Assembly (NCBI GenBank): GCA_038503075.1
Contig: JBCAML010000015.1
Location: forward strand, 1,488,001-1,552,000
Reading direction: 5' to 3'
Source: Gyromitra esculenta
Taxonomy: Eukaryota; Ascomycota; Pezizomycetes; Pezizales; Discinaceae
Length of the DNA stretch: 64,000 nt
This document shows positions 48,600-58,567 of this stretch, piece after piece. The first letter of the stretch is position 1. Every line of letters begins with the position of its first letter. A program made the translations under genes and the position numbers. The notes beneath the pieces were generated by a model. It was not told the origin of the DNA. It searched no databases and was given only the letters and a program-made list of their open reading frames with translations.

Positions 48600-51500
48600 G
48601 TAGCCCCCTGTCTCAAGCGTGAGCTCCTGCGAACCTTAGGACTGGTAATAGTCGTGGTAGTTAAAAAGGTATCAAGGGCAGCAGTATTCTGAAGATCTTC
48701 AGCAGGTTCCCAAGTAAGATGAGCATATCCAGTCCATTCAACAAGGTATTGTTGTTGTCTGCGATGTACCCGTCGTTCGAGGATTTTCTCAATAAAGTAT
48801 TCCTCCTGTTCATTAACGATAATTAGAGGTAGAGGGGGTATTATTTGTCCTGGAAGAGGATCATTGGCGGCAGGTTTGAGGAGCGAAACGTGAAAGACGG
48901 GATGATACTTGACTGATAGTGGAAGATCAATTTCGTATGCAAAAGGCGATACTATCTTTTTTATCGGATAAGGTCCCATCCATTTCCAATTGAGTTTCCG
49001 AGCATTTCGAACGGTTCGGATATTCTTCATGGACACAAAGACCTGGTCATTGACTTGATAAACAGGGGCCGGGGTTCGGTGTTTATTAGTCGAGGCTTCG
49101 TGAATATCCTGAGCTGTTCGAATTTGCGTTCGGAGGTAATCATACAATTCTTGCATCGTAGTTGCGAAAGTCGAGGAATCTAGACTTTGGGCAGTGGCCA
49201 TTGAAGCAATAATAGAAGTATCAAAGCGGGGATGGTAACCATAGTTTGCGAAGAACGGCGAGACCTTGGTACTAGCTGATTCTTGATTATTAGCAGAGAA
49301 TTCTGCCATCGGTAACCATCTGCTCCAGTCTTCTTGTTGATAAGAAACATAGGAACGTAGGTATTGTTCCATAACCGCGTTCAATCGTTCTGTTTGTCCA
49401 TCGGTCTCAGGATGGAAGGCTGTTGACATCCTGGCTTGAATTCCTAGACGTTGGCAGAGTTCCTTCCAAAAATGGGCGGTGAATTGTGTCCCTCGATCGG
49501 AGGTAATATGTGTCGGCAAGCTGTGAAGTTTCCAAACATGCTGGAGATAGAGATCTGAGACATCTCGTGAATTGACAGTAGTATTGCATGGAATGAGATG
49601 TCGCATTTTTGATAGTCGATCGACTATTACCATAATAGCATCATAGCCGTTCGATTCTGGGAGGCCTGTCACAAAGTCCATCGAGATCTCTTGCCAGGGA
49701 CGGTTTGGAATAGGTAGGGGACGGAGAACTCCTTGGGTTCGCTGGGTGACTGGCTTCGCTTTCTGGCAGATATGGCAGTTGCGTACATATTGCTTGATTG
49801 ATTCTCTCATCTTTGGCCAGTAAAAGCTTCTAGCAAGGAGTTCGAAGGTCTTGTCTCGTCCTGGGTGGCCTGCTGCGGGGTTATCATGGTGTCTTCGGAT
49901 TAATTCCAAGCGGAGAGCATCCAGGTTGGGGACATAGATACACCCTCGATAACATAGCCTTCCGTTTTCCTCTGGTGATTTTTTTTGATTGTTGATCTTT
50001 ATTCCTTAGTGCTTTGAGTATTTCTTCAGGAAACTTGTCAGCGATAAATCCTTCTTGGAACAGTTTCTTTAGGGGGGCATCCAATTCAGCGGCTTCATTT
50101 GACAAAGAAGCCGACAACAAACTTAGCTTGGGATCGATATTTTCCTTCTTTAATACCACTTGGCTTTGGTGGGCCAATCGTTCATCCCCTTCCTTAGGGA
50201 GATCTCCTGATCTCCTAGTGAGTGCATCCGGTTTTCAAGCGACTTTACGTTATTACAAAATCGAAACGGGATAAGTACTCGGCCCATCTCGCTTGACGTC
50301 GATTGAGTTGTTTAGTGCTCATGAAGTATTCGAGATTCTTATGGTCACTAATCTCAAGGAGCAAGGTTCTCGTCAAGCTCTCAGGTATCCCCCGAGATGA
50401 GCAGTGCTACTTGAACGAGAAACCAACGACAGGAGAGTGTGCGGAGATTCTACAGGCTCTACTAATGGTTCAAGTTACGATGACTTGAAGACGGCGACGG
50501 CGAGAGATTACGAGATGTAATCCGAAGTTTGTGTTTATAAGATACAGAGAGTGTACAATAGAAGACGTTGCTTAAAGAAAGAAGAAGGAAAAGTACAAGA
50601 TGAGGGGAAACCCCTTCGCTTATATACCACGTTCCAACCCTTCTGATGACAAAGACATGACTCATTGTAACGAAACACTCATGGAAACACAGAGAACAAC
50701 AACGAAACTCGACAACCATGTACCCATGTACCTAACCGATCACCACAACATCCATCCATGAAAACTAATCACATCGATCGGGTGCTTTGATCCCTCAAGT
50801 TCTGGGCGCCATTCTTCGAAAACACGGATGATGGCCAACAGCTCTTTGTCGTAGATCTCATAGTTGCATTCCGCTGGGGAGTGTTTCTTTGAGAAGAAGG
50901 CCACCGGGTGTAGGACACCGTTATCATCGTACTGGGATAGGACTCCTCTGGACACGAAGTCTGAGGCGTCTGTTTCTACAATGATTTTCTTATCTGGATC
51001 GAAATGGATGAGGATCGGGGCAGTAGTGAAGGCATGTTTGAGGTTTTCGAAAGCTATGTCGGCCTCTACAGTCCACTCAAAAATAATGCCTTTCTTGGTG
51101 AGAGCCGTGAGCGGAGCAGCCAGTTTGGAAAATCCTAGAATGAATCGACGGTAAAAATTGGCAAAACCCAAAAATGCTTGGACATCCTTTACACTTTTTG
51201 GTGTCCCCCATTCTCGGACGGCTTTGAGTTTCTCCTCGTCCATTTTGATACCATTAGGGGTGAGGATGAGACCGAGGTACTTAGTAGTCTGTACCTCAAA
51301 CTCGCATTTCTCTGGTTTCAGCAGGATATCGTTGTTCTTGAGAGTCTGGAGGACCTTGCGGACGTGAATCTGATGCTCCGCGAAGGTATCACTATAGATG
51401 AGAATGTCATCCAGATAGGCGGTGCAGAATATATCCAGGTATTCCGTGAGGCAATCGTTCACAAATTGTTGGAATGTTCCAGGGGCATTTGTTAAACCGA

Positions 51501-52588
51501 ATGGCATAACCTGGTATTCATAAAGACCGTACCGCGTGCGAAAGGCGGTCTTCCATTCATCTCCTTTTGCAATGCGCACTTGGTGGTATCCATCACGAAG
51601 GTCTAATTTGGTGTACCATTGTGCCTTTGCAAGCCGGTCTAGGGTTTCGTGAATAAGGGGAGAGGTATAACGATCCTTAACGGTAATGGCATTAAGGCCT
51701 CGATAGTCCACGCAGAGTCGTAGGGAACCGTCAGCTTTTTTGACGAATAGGACGGGGGATCCGGCTGGAGAGGAACTAGCACGAATGAATCCTTTCTCGA
51801 GATTGTCCTCAATATATTTCTTCAAGACGATCAGCTCTTCTCGGGACATTCCATAAAGGGGTCCGAAAGGGGCATCTTTTCCTTCCATCAGTTGTATTTT
51901 GTGGTCATACGAGCGGCGCGGGGGTAATCCTTGGGCTTTCTTTTTATCGAACATATCTAGAAAGTCGTGATATTCCGTAGGGATTCTTGCTCTCCATTCC
52001 TCCTTGGTTGTTTTGTCATTGATGATTTTGTTTATCTCGTACAGCGACATTGCATAGGCTTGGGAGGAATGTTTTCGGGTGAGAGTTCTGAAGCTAGCGG
52101 CGTTGATAAAGGATAGATTTGGCTTGGGAGGGGCCGCAATCGAGGGGGCGGTTACGGTGGCAAAATGGGGAATACAATGGGTGGTGCAGAGTTTAGAATT
52201 AAACTCAATGCGTTTTTGAGCGAAGTGGAGTTGAACATCGTGATAGTTCATCCATGGGATTCCTAGGACGAGGGGGTAGTGTCCTAGTCGAGTGACGAAG
52301 CAGGGGGCTTGTTCCTGGTGTTGTTGGATAGAGAGATTGATATTAGTAATATGAGTGATGTCTCCTGACGAAACTGGACGACCATCAATTACTTCAAGTT
52401 GACGAGGGGTTTTTAGAGGTAGGAGAGGTAGGGAATGGTGACTCGCAAATTCTTTATCAATGAAGGCAAATCCCGAGGCTCCAATGTCCAATAATGCGTG
52501 AGTTTTAATAATTTTATTATTATGGGAAATGTTACATGATATAACGAAATGTTCCCCATCCAATTGATCCTCCACGCATGTATCCGAC
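48587..52588 (-). pseudogene. Element 2 pol, interrupted by LTR A4 and indels
   Basis: The protease-RT-RNase H part is open from 52575 down to the LTR at 50763, with protease LLDIGASGFAF (the usual Thr of DTGA is Ile here), RT YLDDILIYS and RNase H VETDASDFVS. The LTR cuts the RNase H block [15 protein letters not shown], which is restored if LTR and one actaa are ignored. Small deletions near 50235 and 49980 break the frame. The integrase-chromodomain part (48587-49909, 440 codons) is intact, with zinc finger CHICQKAK, DDE residues and WTGYAHLTWEPAE. The altered protease site is a second sign of decay. Confidence 0.88.
50352..50763 (-). repeat. Solo LTR, family A (copy A4), in RNase H of element 2
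   Basis: 412 bp, TCTCAAGG...CCATGAAA on the + strand, with the perfect 5-bp duplication actaa (50347-50351 and 50764-50768). Confidence 0.9.
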
Positions 52589-53002
52589 TCTCACGGTTCG
52601 ATCCAAGTCTAAGCCCTTCTGTATCCCAGAAGGTGAGCAGGGCTACTTAGACGAGAATCGTTGCGATAAGAGTAGCGAAGTTTTCTACAGGTCCTACGGG
52701 GTCTAACTCAAGGCGAGTTAAGTGTGGGAATGTTCTGCAGCGACAGCGACCGCGAGGATTCTGAGGTAGAATCGAGATAGTATTAAAACAATACGACAGA
52801 AGTAAAGTAAGAACGTTGCTTAAAGAAAGAGAAGAAAAACCATAACGACCGTCTAAGATCCATCCCTTATATACCCCGCAATCCCTCACATAACTCGTAA
52901 CCGAAACACAACCGAACAACAAAGACATTATAAAAGAAACCCTCATGCATTACAACCGTTACTTCCCGAACCCTAACCCATCACTTCGCCTCATCCGTGA
53001 AA
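52589..53002 (-). repeat. Element 3 3' LTR (family B)
   Basis: TCTCACGG...CCGTGAAA on the + strand; preceded in element orientation by the polypurine tract agagggggagctac. The first 22 bases also encode the last residues of pol. Confidence 0.92.
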
Positions 53003-56000
53003 GTAGCTCCCCCTCTTAAGCGTGAGCTCCTGCGAATACTAGGAACGGTGATCGTCGTTTGGTTTAAGAACATTTCGAGAGCAGAGGTCTCTTGTAGATC
53101 TTCGGCAGGCTCCCAGGTGGGATGAGCGTATCCGGTCCATTCGACAAGGTATTGTAGCCGTCCGCGATAGGTTCTTTGTTCAAGAATCTTTTCGATGAAG
53201 TACTCTTCTTGTTCATTAACTATCACAGGTGAAGGAGGGAGTATAACTTGTCCGGGTAGAGAGTCGTTGGCAGCTGGTTTCAACAAGGAAACGTGAAACA
53301 CAGGGTGATACTTGACCGATATAGGAAGATCAATCTCATAAGCAAAAGGGGACACGATTTTCTTGACCGAGTAGGGCCCCATCCATTTCCAATCTAGTTT
53401 TCTGGCGTTACGCACGGTCCTCACATTCTTCATGGAAACGAAGACCTGATTGCCGACTTGATAGTTCGGGGCTGGGGTTCGATGCTTATTCGTTGCGACC
53501 TCTTGGATATCTTGGGCTGTTCTTATTTGCGTCCGTAGATAATCATATAGCTCTTGCATGGTTTGACTGAACGAAGCCGCGTCTAAGCTTTGAGAGATAT
53601 TCCGAGTAGGTAAAAAGGTAGTATCGAAACGAGGGTGGTAACCGTAGTTGGCAAAAAAGGGGGAGACTTTGGTACTAGCCGATTCCTGGTTATTAGCAGA
53701 GAACTCGGCCATTGGCAACCATTTACTCCAATCATCCTGTTGATAAGAGACGTAGGAGCGCAAGTATTGCTCCATAACCGCGTTTAGCCGTTCCGTTTGT
53801 CCATCGGTTTCCGGGTGAAAGGCTGTGGACATCCGAGCTTGAATTCCAAGTCGTTTACAAAGGTCCTTCCAAAAGTGAGCCGTGAACTGGGTGCCTCGAT
53901 CGGAGGTGACATGTGTAGGCAATCCGTGTAGCTTCCAGATATGTTGCAAATAGAGGTCGGCTACATCCCGAGAATTAACCGTAGTATTGCATGGGATTAG
54001 ATGTCGCATCTTGGATAATCGGTCGACAACAACCATAATCGCATCATAGCCGTTAGATTCTGGGAGGCCTGTAACAAAGTCCATCGAAATCTCTTGCCAG
54101 GGGCGGTTAGGGATTGGTAGGGGGCGAAGGACGCCTTGAGTTCGTTGGGTATTTGGTTTGGCTCTTTGGCAGGTATGGCAGTTTCGTACATATCGACTGA
54201 CTGATTCTCGCATCTTAGGCCAATAAAAGTTCCGGGCTAGGAGTTCAAAGGTCTTATCACGTCCTGGATGGCCTGCCGCTGGGGTGTCATGGTGTCTTCG
54301 GATAAGTTCAAGACGGAGAGAATCCAGGTTGGGAACATAGAGACCATCACGGTACCATAATAGATTATTTCTATTACTGCATTCGCTTAAGGTAATTTCC
54401 TTGGATTGTTGCTCTTTATTCTTCAATGCCTCGAGTATCCTTTCCGGGAACTTATCAGTCATATATCCTTCTTGAAAAAGTTTAAAAAGGGGGGCGTCCA
54501 ATTCAGCGGCTTCATTTGACAAAGAAGCCGACAACAAACTTATCTTGGGATCAATATTCTCCTTTTTTAATACCACTTGGCTTTGATGCGCCAATCTTTC
54601 ATCCCCTTCCTTGGGGAGATCTCCTGATCTCCTTGTCAATGCGTCGGGCTTTCCTCCTTGACTACCTGGTCGATACGTTATTACGAAATCGAAACGAGAG
54701 AGGTACTCTGCCCATCGTGCTTGGCGGCGATTTAACTGTTTAGTGCTCATAAAGTACTCCAGGTTTTTATGATCGCTGATCACGTCAATGGGGTGCTTGG
54801 ATCCTTCTAGTTCAGGGCGCCATTCCTCGAAGACCCGGATGATTGCCAGTAGTTCCTTATCATAAATCTCGTAATTACATTCTGCGGGGGAATGTTTTTT
54901 TGAGAAGAAAGCTACTGGATGTAAGACACCCTTATCATCATATTGAGATAGGATTCCTCCTGATACAAAATCGGAGGCGTCTGTTTCTACAATGATCTTT
55001 TTATCGGGGTCGAAGTGGATGAGGATAGGGGCAGTGGTAAAGGCATATTTGAGGTTCTCAAAGGCTATATCTGCCTCAACCGTCCATTCGAAAGTTATCC
55101 CCTTTTTTGTGAGTGCTGTAAGAGGTGAGGCAAGCTTGGAGAATCCTAGGATAAATCGACGGTAAAAGTTGGCGAAACCTAAGAAGGCTTGGACGTCTTT
55201 AACACTTCTTGGTGTTCCCCATTCTCGGACGGCTTTGAGTTTTTCCTCGTCCATCTTGATGCCATCGGGGGTGAGGATGAGGCCTAAATACTTCGTAGTT
55301 TGTACCTCAAATTCACATTTTTCCGGCTTCAACAGGATGTCATTGTCCTTGAGCGTTTGGAGAACTTTTCGTACGTGGGTCTGATGTTCGGCGAAGGTAT
55401 CACTGTAAATAAGGATATCATCCAGGTAGGCCGTACAGAAGATGTCCAGGTATTCGGTAAGGCAGTCATTCACGAAGCGTTGGAATGTACCCGGGGCGTT
55501 GGTCAGGCCGAATGGCATGACTTGATACTCGTATAGACCGTATCGGGTGCGGAAGGCTGTCTTCCATTCGTCTCCCTCGGCGATGCGTACCTGGTGGTAA
55601 CCGTCACGAAGGTCTAGCTTAGTATACCATTGCGCTTTTGCTAGCCGATCGAGCGTTTCTCGGATGAGGGGAGAGGTATATCGGTCCTTAACTGTAATAG
55701 CATTTAGGCCCCGGTAGTCAACACATAATCGTAGAGAGCCATCAGCTTTTTTAACAAAGAGGACTGGGGATCCCGCCGGGGAAGAACTAGCGCGGATGAA
55801 CCCTTTCTCTAGATTGTCTTCAATATATTTCTTTAGGACAATGAGTTCTTCCCGGGACATTCCGTATAGTGGTCCAAACGGGGCGTCTTTCCCTTCTTGC
55901 AGTTGTATTCGGTGGTCGTAAGGTCGGCAAGGTGGTAGGCCTTGGGCTTTAGTTTTGTCAAACATGTCAAGGAAGTCGTGGTATTTCGTAGGGATACGTG

Positions 56001-56061
56001 ATTTCCATTCCTCCTTGCTGGTTTTGTCGTCTATGATTTTATTGATCTCATAGAGGGACAT
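52981..56061 (-). CDS. Element 3 pol: RT, RNase H, integrase, chromodomain
   Basis: 1026 codons from 56061, in the same frame as the protease segment upstream. Reverse transcriptase about 95-275 with YLDD at 212-215; RNase H with Asp361, Glu403 and Asp430; integrase zinc finger from about His590 to Cys631 (CHTCQRAK); integrase core Asp661, Asp721 and Glu757; and a chromodomain near the end (LQYLVEWTGYAHPTWEP). Chromodomains of this kind direct integration to heterochromatin in other chromoviruses, which fits its landing inside another element. Pol should be made as a Gag-Pol fusion through the -1 site at 56685-56691, so the ATG at 56061 is probably not a true start. In this copy a TGA at 56080-56082 blocks that route unless read through. 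Confidence 0.93.
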   Translation of the reverse strand: MSLYEINKIIDDKTSKEEWKSRIPTKYHDFLDMFDKTKAQGLPPCRPYDHRIQLQEGKDAPFGPLYGMSREELIVLKKYIEDNLEKGFIRASSSPAGSPVLFVKKADGSLRLCVDYRGLNAITVKDRYTSPLIRETLDRLAKAQWYTKLDLRDGYHQVRIAEGDEWKTAFRTRYGLYEYQVMPFGLTNAPGTFQRFVNDCLTEYLDIFCTAYLDDILIYSDTFAEHQTHVRKVLQTLKDNDILLKPEKCEFEVQTTKYLGLILTPDGIKMDEEKLKAVREWGTPRSVKDVQAFLGFANFYRRFILGFSKLASPLTALTKKGITFEWTVEADIAFENLKYAFTTAPILIHFDPDKKIIVETDASDFVSGGILSQYDDKGVLHPVAFFSKKHSPAECNYEIYDKELLAIIRVFEEWRPELEGSKHPIDVISDHKNLEYFMSTKQLNRRQARWAEYLSRFDFVITYRPGSQGGKPDALTRRSGDLPKEGDERLAHQSQVVLKKENIDPKISLLSASLSNEAAELDAPLFKLFQEGYMTDKFPERILEALKNKEQQSKEITLSECSNRNNLLWYRDGLYVPNLDSLRLELIRRHHDTPAAGHPGRDKTFELLARNFYWPKMRESVSRYVRNCHTCQRAKPNTQRTQGVLRPLPIPNRPWQEISMDFVTGLPESNGYDAIMVVVDRLSKMRHLIPCNTTVNSRDVADLYLQHIWKLHGLPTHVTSDRGTQFTAHFWKDLCKRLGIQARMSTAFHPETDGQTERLNAVMEQYLRSYVSYQQDDWSKWLPMAEFSANNQESASTKVSPFFANYGYHPRFDTTFLPTRNISQSLDAASFSQTMQELYDYLRTQIRTAQDIQEVATNKHRTPAPNYQVGNQVFVSMKNVRTVRNARKLDWKWMGPYSVKKIVSPFAYEIDLPISVKYHPVFHVSLLKPAANDSLPGQVILPPSPVIVNEQEEYFIEKILEQRTYRGRLQYLVEWTGYAHPTWEPAEDLQETSALEMFLNQTTITVPSIRRSSRLRGGATFTDEAK
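53003..53016 (-). promoter_or_regulatory. Polypurine tract of element 3
   Basis: On the minus strand agagggggagctac directly precedes the 3' LTR, as expected for the RNase H-resistant primer of plus-strand synthesis. It also encodes part of the pol C-terminus. Elements 1, 2 and 4 have purine-rich tracts at the same place, all ending in TAC. Confidence 0.7.
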
Positions 56062-56079
56062 AGCATATGCTTGGGAGGT

Positions 56080-56694
56080 TCATTTTCTGGTGAGCATTCT
56101 AAAACTAGCGGCACCGATAAACGACATGTTTAGCCTAGAGGGGGTAGATATTGAGGGCGTGGAAACGATAGAGGAGTGAGGGGCGCAGTGGGTCGTGCAG
56201 AGTTTAGAATTAAACTCGATGCGTTTATCAGCGAAATGGAGTTGTACGTCATGGTGATTCATCCATGGGATTCCAAGAACTAGGGGGTAGTGTCCTAGTC
56301 GGGTGACAAAGCAGGGAAGACGTTCTTGGTGTTGTTGAATGGATAGGTTGAGATTAGCAATGTGAGTAATATCTCCCGAGGCTACGGGGCGGCCGTCGAT
56401 AACCTCAAGTTGTCTTGGTATTTTTAGGGGAGAAAGAGGTAACAAATGGTGACTCGCAAATTCTTTGTCAATGAAAGCGTATCCGGAGGCGCCAGTGTCC
56501 AATAGTGCGTGGGTTTTGATAATTTTATTATTATGGGAAATGCTACAAGAAATAACAAAATGTTCCCCATCTAATTCATCCTCCACGCACATATCCGTCA
56601 CTGAAAACCCCGAAATGGAAAACGCAGACAAAGGTAAAGAAAAAGGAACCGGAGTTGGGTCACTGGTCAACTTCGGTGAAACTAGTTTAAAGCC
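56080..56694 (-). CDS. Element 3 protease segment (reached by -1 frameshift)
   Basis: Aspartic protease of the retropepsin type, with LLDTGASGYAFID as active site (DTGA), followed by PLVLGIPWMNHHDVQ, typical of the second half of the fold. There is no ATG in a suitable place. The frame overlaps the end of gag and lies in -1 relative to it, so expression by ribosomal frameshifting at TTTAAAC is the simplest reading. It ends at TGA (56080-56082); element 2 has sense codons there (LTRKHSSQAYAMS). The protease needs dimerisation to work, as in all retropepsins. Confidence 0.85.
   Translation of the reverse strand, partial: GFKLVSPKLTSDPTPVPFSLPLSAFSISGFSVTDMCVEDELDGEHFVISCSISHNNKIIKTHALLDTGASGYAFIDKEFASHHLLPLSPLKIPRQLEVIDGRPVASGDITHIANLNLSIQQHQERLPCFVTRLGHYPLVLGIPWMNHHDVQLHFADKRIEFNSKLCTTHCAPHSSIVSTPSISTPSRLNMSFIGAASFRMLTRK
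56648..56691 (-). other. -1 ribosomal frameshift site of element 3
   Basis: On the minus strand the gag codons GCT TTA AAC TAG contain the slippery heptamer T TTA AAC (56685-56691) directly before the gag stop (56682-56684). After 7 bases (tagtttc) a stem ACCGAAGTTG (56668-56677) pairs with CAACTCCGGT (56648-56657), nine of ten pairs, around a 10-base loop. The pol frame is open in -1 across the site. Heptamer, short spacer and hairpin are the three classical parts of a -1 frameshift signal. Confidence 0.8.
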
Positions 56695-58013
56695 TCCTCG
56701 GAAGCGCTGGACGATTCAAGAGCAAAAAACTGAGGGGGAAGAGGTGGTGGTGGTAGAGAAGAGGCAGGAGGTGTACGGTTGGGAGGAGCGGTGAGAGCTC
56801 CTCGCATGGTGGGTTTTTTGGGGGCCGACGGGCAGTTGGCGTAGGAGTGGTCGGGAGCGGCGCAGAACATACACTTGCCTGTGGAGCGGCGCCACTGTTT
56901 CTCTTCTTCCGATAGCTTTCTCCTGCCGTTGACCATAGTGTATCTTTGGTCCTGCGAGGGGCGCGAAAGGTTACTGGTACGTCCGAAGGAGAGATCCATA
57001 GGGGCTAGGCCGCCTGGTACGAATGACGAGGCGGGGACAAAGGGGGTCATTGCATTAGTAGAGGTGCCAAATTGTCCCATGTTTTCTCGATTGTTCCCTC
57101 GTTTCTCCGCCTTGCGGGCTCGGATACGGTTGTCCATTCGGGTGAGAACTAGAACCATGTCGTTGAGGGTTGCGGGTGTAGCGGCGGCAAAGACCATGGC
57201 TTCCTTTAGCTCTTCTGACATACCGTGTTCAAGAGCGTCCATCTTCGAGTTCTCATCAAAGTTTAATTGTCCCATGATGCGCTGGAAGTCTGCCAGGTAG
57301 GCGGAGAAGTCTCGTTTGCCTTGTTTGAGTTGATGTAGTTCCCGGCGGGCTGTACCGGTGGGATCGGGGTCACCAAAAGCGGTTTCTAGGGCGGCTATGA
57401 GGGCGGCGGCATTGGTCCAGGTCGTAAGGCCCGAGGGAAGAACCGTGTGTCGAACTTGTTCCAGGGCTGCCCCTTCCAGGCGGTTGATTGTGTAGAGAAT
57501 CATGGTGTTCTCATCAGCAAATCTGTCTCGGTTGACCGCAAGTTTCGAGCGAAGTTGGAGGATGAAGCCAGGGAGTTTTGTTCTGGACCCGTCAAATTTC
57601 TCTGGGTCTGGCATTCGTTCGGAGCGATGGGTGGTGGTTGGTGGTGGAGGGGTAGCAGTAAGATTTGGTGGAGCCGGGGGGAGGGAAAGGGTTGCGCGAG
57701 CTTCGTTTCGTTCTCGACGTAGTCGATCAATGAGGGTTGAGGCGTCACTGACCCGTTGGTCTTGTTGTTGGGCGTGATGGGTGGCATTGTTGGTTTGTAT
57801 TTGGGCGGTGTTGAGTTGTATCTCTAGCTCCTGTGTTCTTTCTTGCAGGACATCGACCTGATCTTCGAGGGCCTGGTTGAGTTCCCGGAGTTGTTTATAT
57901 AACTCAACGGGGTCATCTCTATAGGCTTGGGCAAATGCTTCCTTTGTAGGGAAGCGGGGGGTGGCGACAGCGGCTCCTTCAGAGGAGGAGGTGACAGGGG
58001 CGGGGGAGCTCAT
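56682..58013 (-). CDS. Element 3 Gag
   Basis: 443 residues, starting MSSPAPVTSS just 43 bases after the 5' LTR. Residues about 35-105 are a predicted coiled coil (LRELNQALEDQVDVLQERTQ). Residues about 130-310 are the retrotransposon gag (capsid) domain, with ETAFGDPDPTG and ELHQLKQGKRDFSAYLADFQ. A single CCHC zinc knuckle, CMFCAAPDHSYANC, lies at 381-394 and would bind RNA. The tail is Pro-rich and ends SSSASEEALN at the frameshift site. It assembles the virus-like particle in which reverse transcription takes place. The frame is fully intact. Confidence 0.93.
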   Translation of the reverse strand: MSSPAPVTSSSEGAAVATPRFPTKEAFAQAYRDDPVELYKQLRELNQALEDQVDVLQERTQELEIQLNTAQIQTNNATHHAQQQDQRVSDASTLIDRLRRERNEARATLSLPPAPPNLTATPPPPTTTHRSERMPDPEKFDGSRTKLPGFILQLRSKLAVNRDRFADENTMILYTINRLEGAALEQVRHTVLPSGLTTWTNAAALIAALETAFGDPDPTGTARRELHQLKQGKRDFSAYLADFQRIMGQLNFDENSKMDALEHGMSEELKEAMVFAAATPATLNDMVLVLTRMDNRIRARKAEKRGNNRENMGQFGTSTNAMTPFVPASSFVPGGLAPMDLSFGRTSNLSRPSQDQRYTMVNGRRKLSEEEKQWRRSTGKCMFCAAPDHSYANCPSAPKKPTMRGALTAPPNRTPPASSLPPPPLPPQFFALESSSASEEALN

Positions 58014-58045
58014 TGTTACTTCGGCGTAGGAGGTGTAGATGGGGC

Positions 58046-58054
58046 AAGCAACGT
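58046..58054 (-). promoter_or_regulatory. Putative self-complementary primer-binding site of element 3
   Basis: Two bases after the 5' LTR the element reads ACGTTGCTT (minus strand). This is complementary to AAGCAACGT inside its own LTR (58281-58289), about 45 bases downstream of the TATA box. It is not the usual TGG... complement of a tRNA 3' end. The layout resembles the self-priming of Tf1-like elements. Confidence 0.6.
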
Positions 58055-58056
58055 AA

Positions 58057-58470
58057 TCTCACGGTTCGATCCTTGTTTAAGCCCTTCTGTATCCCAGAAG
58101 GTGAGCAGGGCTACTTAAACGAGAATCGTTGCGATAAGAGTAGCGAAGTGTTCTACAGGTCCTACGGGGTCTAACTCAAGGCGAGTTAAGTGTGGAAATG
58201 TTATACAGCGACAGCGACCGCGAAGATTCTGAGGTAGAATCAAGATAGTATTAAAACAATACGACAGAAGTAAAGTAAGAACGTTGCTTAAAGAAAGAGA
58301 AGAAGAACCATAACAACCGTCTAAGGTCCGTCTCTTATATACCCCGCAATCCTTCACATGACTCATAACCGAAACGCAACCGAACAACAAAGACATTATG
58401 AAAGAAACCCTCATGCATTACAACCGTTACTTCCCGAACCCTAACCCATCACTTCGCCTCATCCGTGAAA
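58057..58470 (-). repeat. Element 3 5' LTR (family B), with promoter
   Basis: 414 bp. Contains the TATA box tatataag (58334-58341, minus strand) and the conserved ttaagcaacgt (about 58281-58291), the likely 5' end region of the transcript. Termini are TTTCACGG...CCGTGAGA in element orientation. Confidence 0.92.
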
Positions 58471-58522
58471 CCGACACTGAAAAACCCGAGATAGAAAAAA
58501 CCGAGAAAGGTAAAGAAATGGG

Positions 58523-58567
58523 AACCAAGGCAGGGTCACTGATCAGCCTTGGTTGAACTAGTTTAAA
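58523..58567 (-). other. -1 ribosomal frameshift site of element 2
   Basis: Gag codons TCT TTA AAC TAG give the heptamer T TTA AAC (58561-58567) before the stop (58558-58560). Six bases later a perfect 9-bp stem AACCAAGGC (58546-58554) / GCCTTGGTT (58523-58531) closes a 14-base loop. The stem sequence differs from element 3, yet pairing is preserved. Confidence 0.8.

Larger units (their letters stand above)
52589..58470 (-). mobile_element. Element 3: full-length, almost intact Ty3/gypsy chromovirus
   Basis: 5.88 kb with 414-bp LTRs at 52589-53002 (3') and 58057-58470 (5') and the perfect duplication ccgac (52584-52588 and 58471-58475). It sits at the gag-pol junction of element 2. It has an intact gag, a -1 frameshift site, protease, and a 1026-codon RT-to-chromodomain frame. 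The only clear lesion is one TGA between protease and RT. By eye the LTRs differ at roughly 20 positions, mostly transitions, so insertion is not very recent. It is the reference copy for this family in the window. Confidence 0.95.
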
